Source: Algoriphagus sp. A40 (GTDB taxonomy: Bacteria; Bacteroidota; Bacteroidia; Cytophagales; Cyclobacteriaceae). Taken from it: 64,000 bases of DNA. The translations under genes were made by a program, and so were the position numbers. The notes beneath the pieces were generated by a model, which had not been told where the DNA came from, did no database searches, and worked only from the letters and a program-made list of their open reading frames with translations. How positions within the stretch are numbered: the first letter of the stretch is position 1; every line of letters starts with the position of its first letter. The DNA is taken from the NCBI RefSeq assembly GCF_002002735.1, contig NZ_MUNY01000059.1, forward strand, positions 1 through 64,000, given 5' to 3'. Shown one piece after another: positions 53,746 through 62,612 of this stretch.

Positions 53746-54366
53746 CTATTTCTTTGTCAGTTTATATCTTAAATGAGTTGTCATGTCAGATGGTATTACC
53801 TCCTCAATCTGAATTGCATATTTATTTTTGTCAATGCCGTCAAAGAGTCGAATACCGCTTCCTAAAAAAACTGGAGAAATGTGAATAAAAAATTCGTCAA
53901 CAAGTCCTGCGTTTAAAAATTGTTGAATTGTGTTTGCACCACCTTGTATTCTTATGTCCTTTCCTTTTGCAGATTGTCTTGCCTTGTTCAAAGCACTTTC
54001 GATTCCATCGTTTATGAAATAAAAAGTTGTCGTTCCTTCCTGTACCCAAGGTTCTCGGATTTCATGTGTTAATACAAAAACGTCAGCTTTGTATAAGTCA
54101 TTTGGCCAACTGGCTTCGCCTTCCTCAAACATTCGCTTCCCCATAATGAAAGCACCCGTTCTAGCGATTGTCTCCCTGATGAATTTCCCGTCAGCTCCGT
54201 CTTCTTTGCCTCCTTCAATCCCTAAGTATTCCCAAAAAGCTTTTTGCTTAAACATCCACGAATGAATTTGCCCCGAGACTCCACCCATAGGATTTTTAGG
54301 ACTTCTATTATCCCCTGCGAAAAAACCGTCAAGTGATATTCCACTGTCAAAGATTATTTTACTCAT
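53746..54366 (-). CDS. Dihydrofolate reductase / RibD C-terminal-domain family protein
   Basis: A 206-residue cytoplasmic protein. The first strand, KIIFDSGISLDGFFAG, is the RibD_C/DHFR-like opening; GAFIMGKRMFEEG and IRIQGGANTIQQFLNAGLVDEFFIHISPVFLGSG are family hallmarks with the NADPH-binding glycines. It is a putative NADPH-dependent reductase, not the housekeeping DHFR. The substrate is unknown. Confidence 0.9.
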   Translation of the reverse strand: MSKIIFDSGISLDGFFAGDNRSPKNPMGGVSGQIHSWMFKQKAFWEYLGIEGGKEDGADGKFIRETIARTGAFIMGKRMFEEGEASWPNDLYKADVFVLTHEIREPWVQEGTTTFYFINDGIESALNKARQSAKGKDIRIQGGANTIQQFLNAGLVDEFFIHISPVFLGSGIRLFDGIDKNKYAIQIEEVIPSDMTTHLRYKLTKK

Positions 54367-54632
54367 AATTACACCTAATTAATTTTTTGTTTCTGGTAGG
54401 ATTTGACTGACTGTTTAAGCTTTGGACTGTCGCCAAATAATAGCCGCAAACTTAATTATTGCCGAACCCCAACCTACTAATTCCCTCTCACTTAAAAAAG
54501 TCCATTCAGGCTACCAAAACCATTTCAACCGACAATTGGGGGTTGAGTTTGCCAATACATATTGGAAACGGAAAGTCGTAAGTAGTTTCAATCAGCACTT
54601 ATTGCTTACCCCTTACCTCTAGGGACAAATAA

Positions 54633-55790
54633 TCAAAGCAAATTAAACCCGCCTTTTACCAACACCACAGCCGTTTCATCCAGTCCTTCCACAGGTTCGA
54701 TGGCAATCATTGACTTATTCTTTGCTCCCGGGATTACTTTCACTTTGGCCAGCTTAAATCCTTGATCTGTCTTTTCCTTTTGGATCAAAACAAAATATTC
54801 CCCATCCACCTCAATCATGGCATCCTCAGGCAAAGCCCAGGATTCCTGGGGATCCAGCTGAACTCTTGCCTGAATGAACATCCCCGGGATCAGCTTGATC
54901 ACCTCTTTTTCATCCACCAAATCCGCATGGACATTTATTTGTCGCTGTTCATTGATCGACTGGCCTACCACGTGAATCTGAGCCATTAGGACTTGACCCG
55001 GAGAATCCGGCATGGAAACCTCCACTTTCTGTCCGATGTGAATGCGGGTAGCATCTTTTTCAAACAGAATCAACTCGATGTGCAAATGCTCCTTATTCAG
55101 CAAGGAAATCGCCTTTCCGGACGCTGGAAGAAACTGTCCCGGAGCTACAAACACTTCTTCCACAAAACCTCTGATCGGAGAAATCACGGGTACTTTTGAC
55201 CGGATGTTTGCCGGGGTCAACTGCTCTGCATCAATATGGATCAGGCTGAGTTGCTTTTTCAAACTTTGACTTTTGGCAAGCGCACCCTGGTAATCAGCCT
55301 CCGCTTTGAGGTAGTTTTTCTGTGCCGAGATCTGTTCGCCATAAAGCGTCTTCTGACGCTCGTATTCCGCTTTCAGATAGGCCAATTGGCTGGTAGTCTC
55401 CAGGTAGTCTTGCTGCAAGCGGATGAATTCAGGATTTTCCAGATAGAAAAGAGTCTGTCCTTTTCTTACAGATTGACCTTCTATAAGCTCAAGATCACTC
55501 ACATAACCACCGAAGTAGGCTGAAATTTCCTGCATTCCTTCCACGGGCACCTTCACCGTACCCTGGACATTGACCTCACTTGAGAAATCCCCCTGATGTG
55601 GACTCCCCCATTCCATTTTCATCGTGTTGAACTGGGTTTGGGTAAGGAAAATCTCCGTTGAACCCTCAGGGGCTTTTGTGACTTCTATGCCTTCTACGGC
55701 GAGGCTCACGTTTTTCCCACAGCCCGAAAGGGACCCAAGAATCACGGCAAAAACGCCAAAAATGAGGAGGTTGGACTGAAATGTGCGCAT
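54633..55790 (-). CDS. RND efflux periplasmic adaptor (CusB/CzcB-type membrane fusion lipoprotein)
   Basis: A 385-residue adaptor. The lipobox LSGC puts the lipidated Cys at 24. It has the barrel-sandwich/hairpin order of HlyD-type adaptors: EISAYFGGYVSDLELIEGQSVRKGQ, a coiled hairpin with LQQDYLETTSQLAYLKAEYERQK at about 130-180, then VPVISPIRGFVEEVFVAPGQ, and the beta-barrel and membrane-proximal domains. It links the inner-membrane pump to the outer-membrane channel. The start ATG overlaps the stop of the RND-TolC gene by one base (TGATG). Confidence 0.93.
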   Translation of the reverse strand: MRTFQSNLLIFGVFAVILGSLSGCGKNVSLAVEGIEVTKAPEGSTEIFLTQTQFNTMKMEWGSPHQGDFSSEVNVQGTVKVPVEGMQEISAYFGGYVSDLELIEGQSVRKGQTLFYLENPEFIRLQQDYLETTSQLAYLKAEYERQKTLYGEQISAQKNYLKAEADYQGALAKSQSLKKQLSLIHIDAEQLTPANIRSKVPVISPIRGFVEEVFVAPGQFLPASGKAISLLNKEHLHIELILFEKDATRIHIGQKVEVSMPDSPGQVLMAQIHVVGQSINEQRQINVHADLVDEKEVIKLIPGMFIQARVQLDPQESWALPEDAMIEVDGEYFVLIQKEKTDQGFKLAKVKVIPGAKNKSMIAIEPVEGLDETAVVLVKGGFNLL

Positions 55791-58700
55791 CAGTTATTCA
55801 GGTAAATAAGTTCTAATTGGTTGAGTTGATAATCCAGCTTGGCCTGCAAATACTGCAGCGTGATGTTTCGGGAGTTTTCGATCAGCTGGACGTATTGGAG
55901 AAAATCAATTTCACCTTCCTTAAAAGAGCGGATGGCCTGATCCCGAAGCTGAACTGAAAGCATATTTCCTTCCGATTCATAGTACTCAATCACTTGCTTG
56001 TTTTGGGCAAGTGAAGTCTGAATTTTGGAATAGTTGGTTTGAAGTTTTTGTTTGAAAGCCTGTGATTCGAGCATAATTTGCTCCTGCTGGAATTTCCCGG
56101 CCTTGACTTTAGCAGTATGCGAACCAAAAAACAGGGGAATCCCAATTCCTGCCTGGAATCCAGGATAAACTTTGGCTGCTTCTCCGGGATTAGTACCCCG
56201 AAACAGGTCTACATTCACATCTGGTAGCATCGTCCTTCGGTCTACTTTCATCTGGCTTTCGGCCTGTAGGAAGGCCGACTCATAAAGCATCAGGGAAGGA
56301 TGATTTTCCAGATCCACCTCTGCATCAAAAGAAATTTCTTCTTCAATCAACTCAATTTCTTCTTCAATATTCAGCAGCTGCCGAAGCTGGTTTTTGGAAA
56401 TTTCAAAACCCCGGAGGGCTTCAGCTTTTTTCAGGCCGATTTCCCTCAGTTTGCTTTCTGCGGTGAGTTTTTCCAAAAGATTGGACTCTCCTGTCTCCAG
56501 CCTGCGGGTGGCCGCCCGGGCAAATTCTCCATACAAACTGTCCAGGTAACTATAATTCTGCTCAAGTTCCTTCCAATAAAGTGCCGTAACAAAAGCCTCA
56601 CTTACCTCCCTATTGAGGGTCCTTGCTGAAAGCTGAAGCTGTGCGGTCTGCTGCATTTCAGACGCCTGAAGAACATTCTTCTGAGCGGAGTAAACCGAGG
56701 GGAAATCAAAACTTTGCCTCACTCCCCAAACCCGATTGTACTCTCCGTTTTCGGCAATGTCGTTTTTGTCAAAGCCATAATAAACTTGGGTCTTGCCAAT
56801 TGTCCAACCTGCATGGCTTCTTGCGGAAGCCGATTCCAAGCTTTTTTGGGCTGCCTGCAAACTCAAATTTTGCTCTTGGGCGATTTGAAGTGCCTGACTT
56901 AGGCTAAGTTGCTGCACTTCGGTTTGAGAAAAAGCGGGCAAAGCCGAACCGGTCACAAGCATTAACAGAAGAAGTGCTGTTTTTGGGATTCCGCTTCCAC
57001 TGGCTTTTTTGGAATTGAAAAGCACATATAAAACCGGTAAAACCACGAGCGTAAGCAGTGTCGCTGAGATCAATCCACCGACCACTACTGTAGCCAAAGG
57101 CCGCTGGACTTCAGCCCCTGCCGAACCTGAAACTGCCATCGGCAAAAAACCAAGTGCAGCTGCTGAAGCTGTGAGCAAAACCGGTCTCAATCGCTCTTTT
57201 GCACCCACCACGACCAGTTCCCGGATAGAAGTAAATTTATCTTTCATGGATTTAAAGTGTTCGATCATCACGATTCCATTGAGTACGGCAATACCGAAAA
57301 GGGCAATAAATCCCACTCCGGCAGAAATACTGAACGGCATATCCCTAAACCAGAGCAACAAAACCCCACCGATAGCCGAAAACGGAATCGCGGTGTAGAT
57401 CATAAATGCGTCCCTGGCTGAAGAAAAGGCGAAATACAAGAGAATGAAAATCAGAATCAGAGCCACCGGCACTGCAATCATCAATCGGGTCCGTGCCTGT
57501 TGTAGGTTTTCAAACTGCCCCCCATAATCCACCCGATAGCCTTCTGGAATATCGATCTTGGCAACGATTCCCTGGATATCGTCCACCACGGATTGCAGGT
57601 CGCGGTTTCGGACATTCACTCCGATCACCACCCTTCGCTGTGTATTGTCACGGGAGATTTTAGCCGGGCCTTTGGTATATGAGATTTTTGCCAATTCGTG
57701 GAGTGGAACACTTCCTCCGATCGGAAGCTGAATCGCAGCATTTTCGAGATGGGAAATATCCTTGCGGAAAGGCTCTGCAAATCTGACTACCAAATCAAAT
57801 TGCTTTTCCCCTTCGAACACTGTCCCTGTACTCATCCCGGCAAATCCCATGGTCACGACCTGATTCAGGTCTTCCACGTTCAATCCATATTTGGCGATTT
57901 TAGCCCGGTCATACTCGATTTTCATCTGTGGAAGTCCATCGACTTTTTCCAAAATGATGTCTGCTGCACCTTCAACACCCTGGATTGCGGCTTCGATTTC
58001 TTCAGCTGTTTTTAACAGCACTTCCAAATCCTCCCCGAAAACCTTGATCGCCAAATCCGCCCTAACCCCGGTGATCAGCTCATTGAAGCGCATTTCGATG
58101 GGTTGGGTAAACTCATAATCCAATCCGGGAATCGCTTCCAAGGCTTTTTTGAATTCTTCAGCAAGCTCGTCTTTGGTTTCCACCGTGGTCCATTCCGAAG
58201 GCGGATGCAAAGTCACGATCACGTCACTTTCTTCCATAGACATCGGATCGGTGGGTATTTCGGCGGCACCGATCCGGGTTACCACCTGATTGACTTCTGG
58301 AAACTTCATCAGAATTTCCTCCATCTTGGTGATGGTTTCCACGGTATTGGATAGCGTCGTCCCGGTCTTCAAAACCGGCTGAATCACAAAATCCCCCTCA
58401 TCCAAAGTCGGCACAAACTCAGATCCCATGGTGGAAAAAAGTAAAAACGTCCCCACCAAAATTGCAGCTGCCCCTGCAAGAACAGCCTTAGTATGTTTCA
58501 ATGCCCAATTGATGGCAGGTTCGTAGATTATATTCAGAAAATTGATCAGAAGAACTGATACGTTTTTCGGACCAGGAGCCTCGGATTTCAAAAAAAGTGA
58601 AGAAACTACCGGCACATAAGTCAGTCCCAAAATCATCGCGCCGATCAGCGCAAAGCTGAACACTTCGGCCATCGGGCGGAACATTTTTCCCTCAACTCCT

Positions 58701-60112
58701 GAAAGAGAAAGAATCGGGATAAAGACGATAATGATGATGATCTGTCCAAAAATGGCGGAATGCATCATTTTGGACGCTCCTGTAAAGGTAATTTTGTCCT
58801 TTTCAGCTTGTTTTTCACTTCGGGAAAGTCCTGCAAAAAGAGCCGAGGATTTGGTAAATCTGAAAGCTATAAACTCGACAATGATCACTGCACCATCAAT
58901 GATGATCCCGAAGTCGATCGCTCCCAAACTCATCAGATTGGCATCCACTCCGAAGATGTACATCATCGCAAGCGCAAAAAGCAAACTCAGGGGAATCACT
59001 GAAGCCACGACCAAACCGGATCGGAAATTTCCCAGGAGCAAAACCACTACAAAAACCACAATCAAACAGCCTAGAATCAAGTTTTCAGCAATCGTAAAAG
59101 TGGTTCGTTCGATCAATTCTGACCTATCCAAAAAGCCGTTGATCACGATTCCTTCAGGCAGGGTATTTTCCATTTCTGCAATCCGCTCCTTCACTCGGTC
59201 GATCGTTCCTTTGCCATCAGCACCCTTGAGCATCATGACCTGACCTAGGACTTTTTCCCCTTCTCCATTTGCCGTGATTGCCCCAAATCGGTTGGCATGT
59301 CCGAAGCGGACTTCAGCAATGTCGCTGATGTAAACTGGAGAACCGTTGCGAACCTCAACGACAATATCGCCGATGTCCTCCAGGCTGCTGACCAATCCTT
59401 CCCCCCGGATAAAAAAGCTCTCGTTGGTTTTTTCGATATAGCTACCGCCAGCCACGGAATTGTTTTTGCTCAAAACCTCGTAAACGGTAGCGAGATTGAT
59501 GTTCATGCCTTTCAATCGCTCCGGATTGATGGCCACTTCATATTGTTTCAGGTATCCTCCCCAGGTGTTGATTTCTACTACTCCGGAGATCCCAGCCAGC
59601 TGTCTTCGAACTACCCAATCCTGAATGGTCCGCAGATCCGTGATGGAATACTTGTCCTCATAACCCGGCTTGACATCGATGACATATTGGTAAATTTCCC
59701 CCAATCCAGTAGAAATCGGCCCCATAAAAGGTGTCCCAAATCCCTGGGGGATTCGCTCCTGGGCCATAATCAAGCGCTCTGAAATCAGCTGCCGGGGCAG
59801 GTAAGTCCCCATGTCTTCCTCAAAAACAATCGTCACCACCGAAAGCCCGAATTTGGAAACCGAGCGGATTTCTTTCACCCCTGGCAAATTGGCCATCTCC
59901 AGCTCGACAGGGTAGGTCAGGTATTTTTCCACATCTTCGGTTGCGAGATTTCGGGAAGTGGTGATGACTTGCACCTGATTGTTGGTGACGTCAGGAACGG
60001 CCCCGATAGGCAAATTGGTAAGGGCGAAAATCCCGAATCCCAGCCAAATGGCGATAAAAATAAATATGATGAGCTTGTGCCCAATACTCCAATGGATAAT
60101 ACGATCTAGCAT
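55790..60112 (-). CDS. CusA/CzcA heavy-metal RND pump fused to a C-terminal TolC-like outer-membrane factor
   Basis: A 1440-residue protein. Residues 1-1035 are a complete HME-RND pump. TM4 carries DFGIIIDGAVIIVE with Asp400, Asp406 and Glu413, matching the CzcA proton-relay acidic residues (CzcA 402/408/415) and the divalent-cation HME class rather than the Cu/Ag CusA class. About 1038-1058 is a hydrophobic, signal-peptide-like segment (ALLLLMLVTGSALPAFSQ). The remaining 380 residues are an outer-membrane factor with two coiled repeats (LSLSQALQIAQEQNLSLQAAQ; YLQAKLDYQLNQLELIYL). It should export Zn2+/Co2+/Ni2+/Cd2+-type ions from the periplasm or cytoplasm to the outside. The fusion has been seen in Bacteroidota annotations. 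Confidence 0.93.
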   Translation of the reverse strand: MLDRIIHWSIGHKLIIFIFIAIWLGFGIFALTNLPIGAVPDVTNNQVQVITTSRNLATEDVEKYLTYPVELEMANLPGVKEIRSVSKFGLSVVTIVFEEDMGTYLPRQLISERLIMAQERIPQGFGTPFMGPISTGLGEIYQYVIDVKPGYEDKYSITDLRTIQDWVVRRQLAGISGVVEINTWGGYLKQYEVAINPERLKGMNINLATVYEVLSKNNSVAGGSYIEKTNESFFIRGEGLVSSLEDIGDIVVEVRNGSPVYISDIAEVRFGHANRFGAITANGEGEKVLGQVMMLKGADGKGTIDRVKERIAEMENTLPEGIVINGFLDRSELIERTTFTIAENLILGCLIVVFVVVLLLGNFRSGLVVASVIPLSLLFALAMMYIFGVDANLMSLGAIDFGIIIDGAVIIVEFIAFRFTKSSALFAGLSRSEKQAEKDKITFTGASKMMHSAIFGQIIIIIVFIPILSLSGVEGKMFRPMAEVFSFALIGAMILGLTYVPVVSSLFLKSEAPGPKNVSVLLINFLNIIYEPAINWALKHTKAVLAGAAAILVGTFLLFSTMGSEFVPTLDEGDFVIQPVLKTGTTLSNTVETITKMEEILMKFPEVNQVVTRIGAAEIPTDPMSMEESDVIVTLHPPSEWTTVETKDELAEEFKKALEAIPGLDYEFTQPIEMRFNELITGVRADLAIKVFGEDLEVLLKTAEEIEAAIQGVEGAADIILEKVDGLPQMKIEYDRAKIAKYGLNVEDLNQVVTMGFAGMSTGTVFEGEKQFDLVVRFAEPFRKDISHLENAAIQLPIGGSVPLHELAKISYTKGPAKISRDNTQRRVVIGVNVRNRDLQSVVDDIQGIVAKIDIPEGYRVDYGGQFENLQQARTRLMIAVPVALILIFILLYFAFSSARDAFMIYTAIPFSAIGGVLLLWFRDMPFSISAGVGFIALFGIAVLNGIVMIEHFKSMKDKFTSIRELVVVGAKERLRPVLLTASAAALGFLPMAVSGSAGAEVQRPLATVVVGGLISATLLTLVVLPVLYVLFNSKKASGSGIPKTALLLLMLVTGSALPAFSQTEVQQLSLSQALQIAQEQNLSLQAAQKSLESASARSHAGWTIGKTQVYYGFDKNDIAENGEYNRVWGVRQSFDFPSVYSAQKNVLQASEMQQTAQLQLSARTLNREVSEAFVTALYWKELEQNYSYLDSLYGEFARAATRRLETGESNLLEKLTAESKLREIGLKKAEALRGFEISKNQLRQLLNIEEEIELIEEEISFDAEVDLENHPSLMLYESAFLQAESQMKVDRRTMLPDVNVDLFRGTNPGEAAKVYPGFQAGIGIPLFFGSHTAKVKAGKFQQEQIMLESQAFKQKLQTNYSKIQTSLAQNKQVIEYYESEGNMLSVQLRDQAIRSFKEGEIDFLQYVQLIENSRNITLQYLQAKLDYQLNQLELIYLNN

Positions 60113-60150
60113 GAACCGGCCAAAATTTGCAACGAAGTTCCTGTTCGGTC

Positions 60151-60189
60151 CTTAGTTCAATCTTAGCCGATTCTTAAGATTTGCTTAAG
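60151..60189 (-). promoter_or_regulatory. Direct repeats upstream of the pump gene: likely response-regulator binding site
   Basis: CTTAG/CTTAG/CTTAAG/CTTAAG begin at 60151, 60162, 60173 and 60184, exactly 11 bp apart. That is the classic tandem spacing for OmpR/PhoB-type dimers. The array is 39-77 bp upstream of the pump ATG and reaches the end of the kinase gene. Similar repeats occur upstream of the response-regulator gene. Confidence 0.68.
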
Positions 60190-61564
60190 AAATGGGAAAA
60201 TCCAGTCTGAAGGTGCTTCCCGAGCCTTTTTCGCTGGAGACCGAAATCTTAATTCCGGACTCCATGGCAAGTTTTTTGACAATAGCCAAGCCGAGCCCAG
60301 TTCCCGGAATCAGCTGATCGACTGCTTCCTTTTCCCTAAAAAATGGATCGAAAATCTTTTCCAGGTATTCCGGTGAAATCCCCGATCCGGCATCGCAGAT
60401 CTCAATGTAAGGAAGGGTCTGACTTACTCCAGTTTTTACCAAAATTTCCGTGTCGGGTCCAGAGTATTTTATGGCATTTTGTATCAGGTTTCCCAAGATC
60501 ATCTGAAGCGATTTCTCATTAGCATTGACAAAAACCGGAACACCAGATTCACATCGAAAGCTGATTTTTCGTTGTTGTTCATTAGCAAGCTGATCCACTA
60601 TTTCCTCCAAAAAAGTGATCAATTCGAGTTCCTCTTTCACTAGGTTTTTTCCTTTTTCCTCTCTGGCCAAGGCCAAAAGTTGATCGATCGTGGCAGACAT
60701 CCTGTCAATACTCGAAAGTGCGGTTTTGATTTTTTCCACATACTCCTCCGAATTCCTGGGCTTGCGGATCAAAACTTCCAAAGTACCACGCAATACAGAA
60801 AGGGGCGTTCTCAACTCATGGGAGGCATCAGAAGTAAACTGTTTTTCCCGATTGAGGGAAGCTTCCAAACGCTCCAACAGTTCATTGATCGACCGGGTAA
60901 GCTGCCCGATTTCATCATTGGGTTCGGCCACAGGCACCCGTTCATTGAGATTGCTTTGGGTAATTTGATTGGTTTTTCTGATGATTTGTTGGATCGGCTC
61001 GATGCTTTTTCCGGCCAAATATCGCATTGTAAGAAACAGGGAAAGTAAAATCACAGGATACAGTACCAAGAGTACGTTTCTGAGATTATTGAGCAACTCA
61101 CGGGAATCCTCAAAGGACTTGGCCAGCAAGAGGTACCCTTCGAGTTTTCCGGCATTGATCAAGGGTATCTGCATCTGCCTAACTTCACTCGCCCCGATTC
61201 TCAGGGTCCAGGCTTCTTTTCTTGCAGATTTTTCAGGGGAAAAGCTGAGGTGGTTTTCCCTCAAATTCGGAGAGCGATCCATGGAATTCCCCTCCAAATC
61301 GACGATTTCAATGAAAATAGGATTGAGCTGAATCTGGCTGTGTTCCATTTCTTGCCATTCATCCATGTGTAAAAAGCGGATTTCTCCGTTGATCATGAAA
61401 ATCTCACCCCTGTGCTTGTCTGTTTCTAGGCCAAGTTCCCGGTCGATATTCGTAACCACTGTGAAATTGGCTACCAAGTAGATGACCCAAAAAACCACCA
61501 AAATGATCAGGGCAGTGACCAGAGTAAGCCGACTGGCTATCCGCTCTTTGTAGGCCAGTTTCAT
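60185..61564 (-). CDS. Heavy-metal-type sensor histidine kinase
   Basis: A 459-residue kinase. It has TM1 at about 14-33, a periplasmic sensor at about 34-160, TM2 at about 162-180, HAMP at about 182-235, HisKA with His249 in DASHELRTPL, and HATPase with N, G1 and G2 boxes (NAIKYSG, DAGSGIS, GTGLGLAIVKKL). The layout matches CusS/CzcS. The periplasmic loop contains several His, Met and Glu (HMDEWQEMEHSQ), suitable for metal sensing. It starts 13 nt after the response-regulator stop, so the two are co-transcribed. Confidence 0.93.
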   Translation of the reverse strand: MKLAYKERIASRLTLVTALIILVVFWVIYLVANFTVVTNIDRELGLETDKHRGEIFMINGEIRFLHMDEWQEMEHSQIQLNPIFIEIVDLEGNSMDRSPNLRENHLSFSPEKSARKEAWTLRIGASEVRQMQIPLINAGKLEGYLLLAKSFEDSRELLNNLRNVLLVLYPVILLSLFLTMRYLAGKSIEPIQQIIRKTNQITQSNLNERVPVAEPNDEIGQLTRSINELLERLEASLNREKQFTSDASHELRTPLSVLRGTLEVLIRKPRNSEEYVEKIKTALSSIDRMSATIDQLLALAREEKGKNLVKEELELITFLEEIVDQLANEQQRKISFRCESGVPVFVNANEKSLQMILGNLIQNAIKYSGPDTEILVKTGVSQTLPYIEICDAGSGISPEYLEKIFDPFFREKEAVDQLIPGTGLGLAIVKKLAMESGIKISVSSEKGSGSTFRLDFPIS

Positions 61565-61577
61565 AGGTAGCTCGATT

Positions 61578-62246
61578 TCATAATTCCTTCGCCATATAGC
61601 CTACCCCACGGATCGTCTGGATGTAATCCTCGTCTTTCTGCAGATTCAGCTTTTTGCGGAGTGAATTGATAAAGACATCGATCACACCGGTGTTGTATTC
61701 GAAGTGAATATCCCAGACACTTTCGATGATACGAGTACGGCGGCAAACCTTGTTTTTATTGCGAACAAGGTATTCCAGCAGTGCAAATTCTTTTTGGGTG
61801 AGCTGGATTTCTTCGTCCCCTTTCTGAACCAAATGACGGTCTGGAAAAATCGAAATCGGTCCAAGGCTTAGCTTTTCCTCCAAGCCTTGCTTCCCTCTGA
61901 GTTGAACCCGGATCCGAACAAGCAATTCCTCGAAGTGAAATGGCTTTTTGATGTAATCATTGGCCCCGGTCTGGAGTCCAAAAACCGTCTCATCCACGGT
62001 GTCTTTGGCAGTGAGAAATATGATAGGAGTATTCGGGAATTCCCTTCGAAATAGCCGGGTAAGCTCGATTCCGCTCATTCCTGGAAGCATCCAATCGAGC
62101 AAAAGCAGGTCGTAATTTCCGGAAAGTGCCAATTCCAATCCTTCCTTTCCGTTATCGGCAACATCGACAGCAAAGGCTTCCTCTTCCAATCCCTGCTTGA
62201 GGAAATTGGAAATTCCGGGTTCGTCTTCGACTATCAGGATGCGCAT
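61578..62246 (-). CDS. OmpR/PhoB-family response regulator (metal resistance)
   Basis: A 222-residue protein. The receiver has E7/D8 acidic pocket residues, phospho-acceptor Asp51 in LLLLDWMLPGMSG, and Thr/Lys in FLTAKD and IKKPFHFEEL. The winged-helix C-terminus (about 125-220) has TQKEFALLEYLVRNKNKV and VDVFINSLRKKL. It is similar to CusR/CzcR. It is the first gene of the operon response regulator, kinase, pump, adaptor. CTTAA-type direct repeats lie 59-86 bp upstream of its start and in front of the pump, implying autoregulation. Confidence 0.94.
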   Translation of the reverse strand: MRILIVEDEPGISNFLKQGLEEEAFAVDVADNGKEGLELALSGNYDLLLLDWMLPGMSGIELTRLFRREFPNTPIIFLTAKDTVDETVFGLQTGANDYIKKPFHFEELLVRIRVQLRGKQGLEEKLSLGPISIFPDRHLVQKGDEEIQLTQKEFALLEYLVRNKNKVCRRTRIIESVWDIHFEYNTGVIDVFINSLRKKLNLQKDEDYIQTIRGVGYMAKEL

Positions 62247-62304
62247 CGGATTGGATTACAGAGACAAAAATTAAAAATTCGGAGGATATTCAGCGATTTG
62301 AATC

Positions 62305-62332
62305 CTTAAGATTCACTTAACTTTTTACTTAA
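62305..62332 (-). promoter_or_regulatory. Direct repeats upstream of the response-regulator gene
   Basis: CTTAAG (62305), CTTAAC (62316) and CTTAAC (62328) at 11 and 12 bp spacing. Same core and near-same period as the array at 60151-60189 in front of the pump. Confidence 0.62.
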
Positions 62333-62342
62333 CACGGATTTT

Positions 62343-62592
62343 TAACCACAGAGAAAACGATGAAGCGCAAAGGAAATCAGTATTCTGACTCCCTTGCTCA
62401 CCTTCGTGTACTTTGCAGCTAATAATTTACACAGAACCGAAACACCAAAAAGAGCGAAGCTCTTCCTCAGCGTCCTTGAAAAAGCTCAATGCCGAAACAT
62501 ACATATGGAGTCCTTTCGCTTCCAATTGATTCAAAAAAATAATTCTTAGAGGCCTTTGCGGTCAAAACCCTTTGCGAGCCTTCGTCTTTGCG
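62343..62592. repeat. Intergenic repeat element with CTTTGCG units
   Basis: The left part holds AACCACAGAG and an inverted CGCAAAG (62366-62372). The right part holds CTTTGCG at 62554, 62570 and 62586, exactly 16 bp apart. No gene lies between. It resembles the dispersed Bacteroidota intergenic repeats that often flank GxxExxY genes, and may be a remnant of such a unit. Confidence 0.5.
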
Positions 62593-62612
62593 ACTTAAAA
62601 TTTAAATGGGAA

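Noticed and set aside
54422-54622. 66-codon plus-strand frame in the gap before the RND adaptor gene
   Set aside because: No signal peptide, motif or ribosome site; it lies between two minus-strand genes and looks random.
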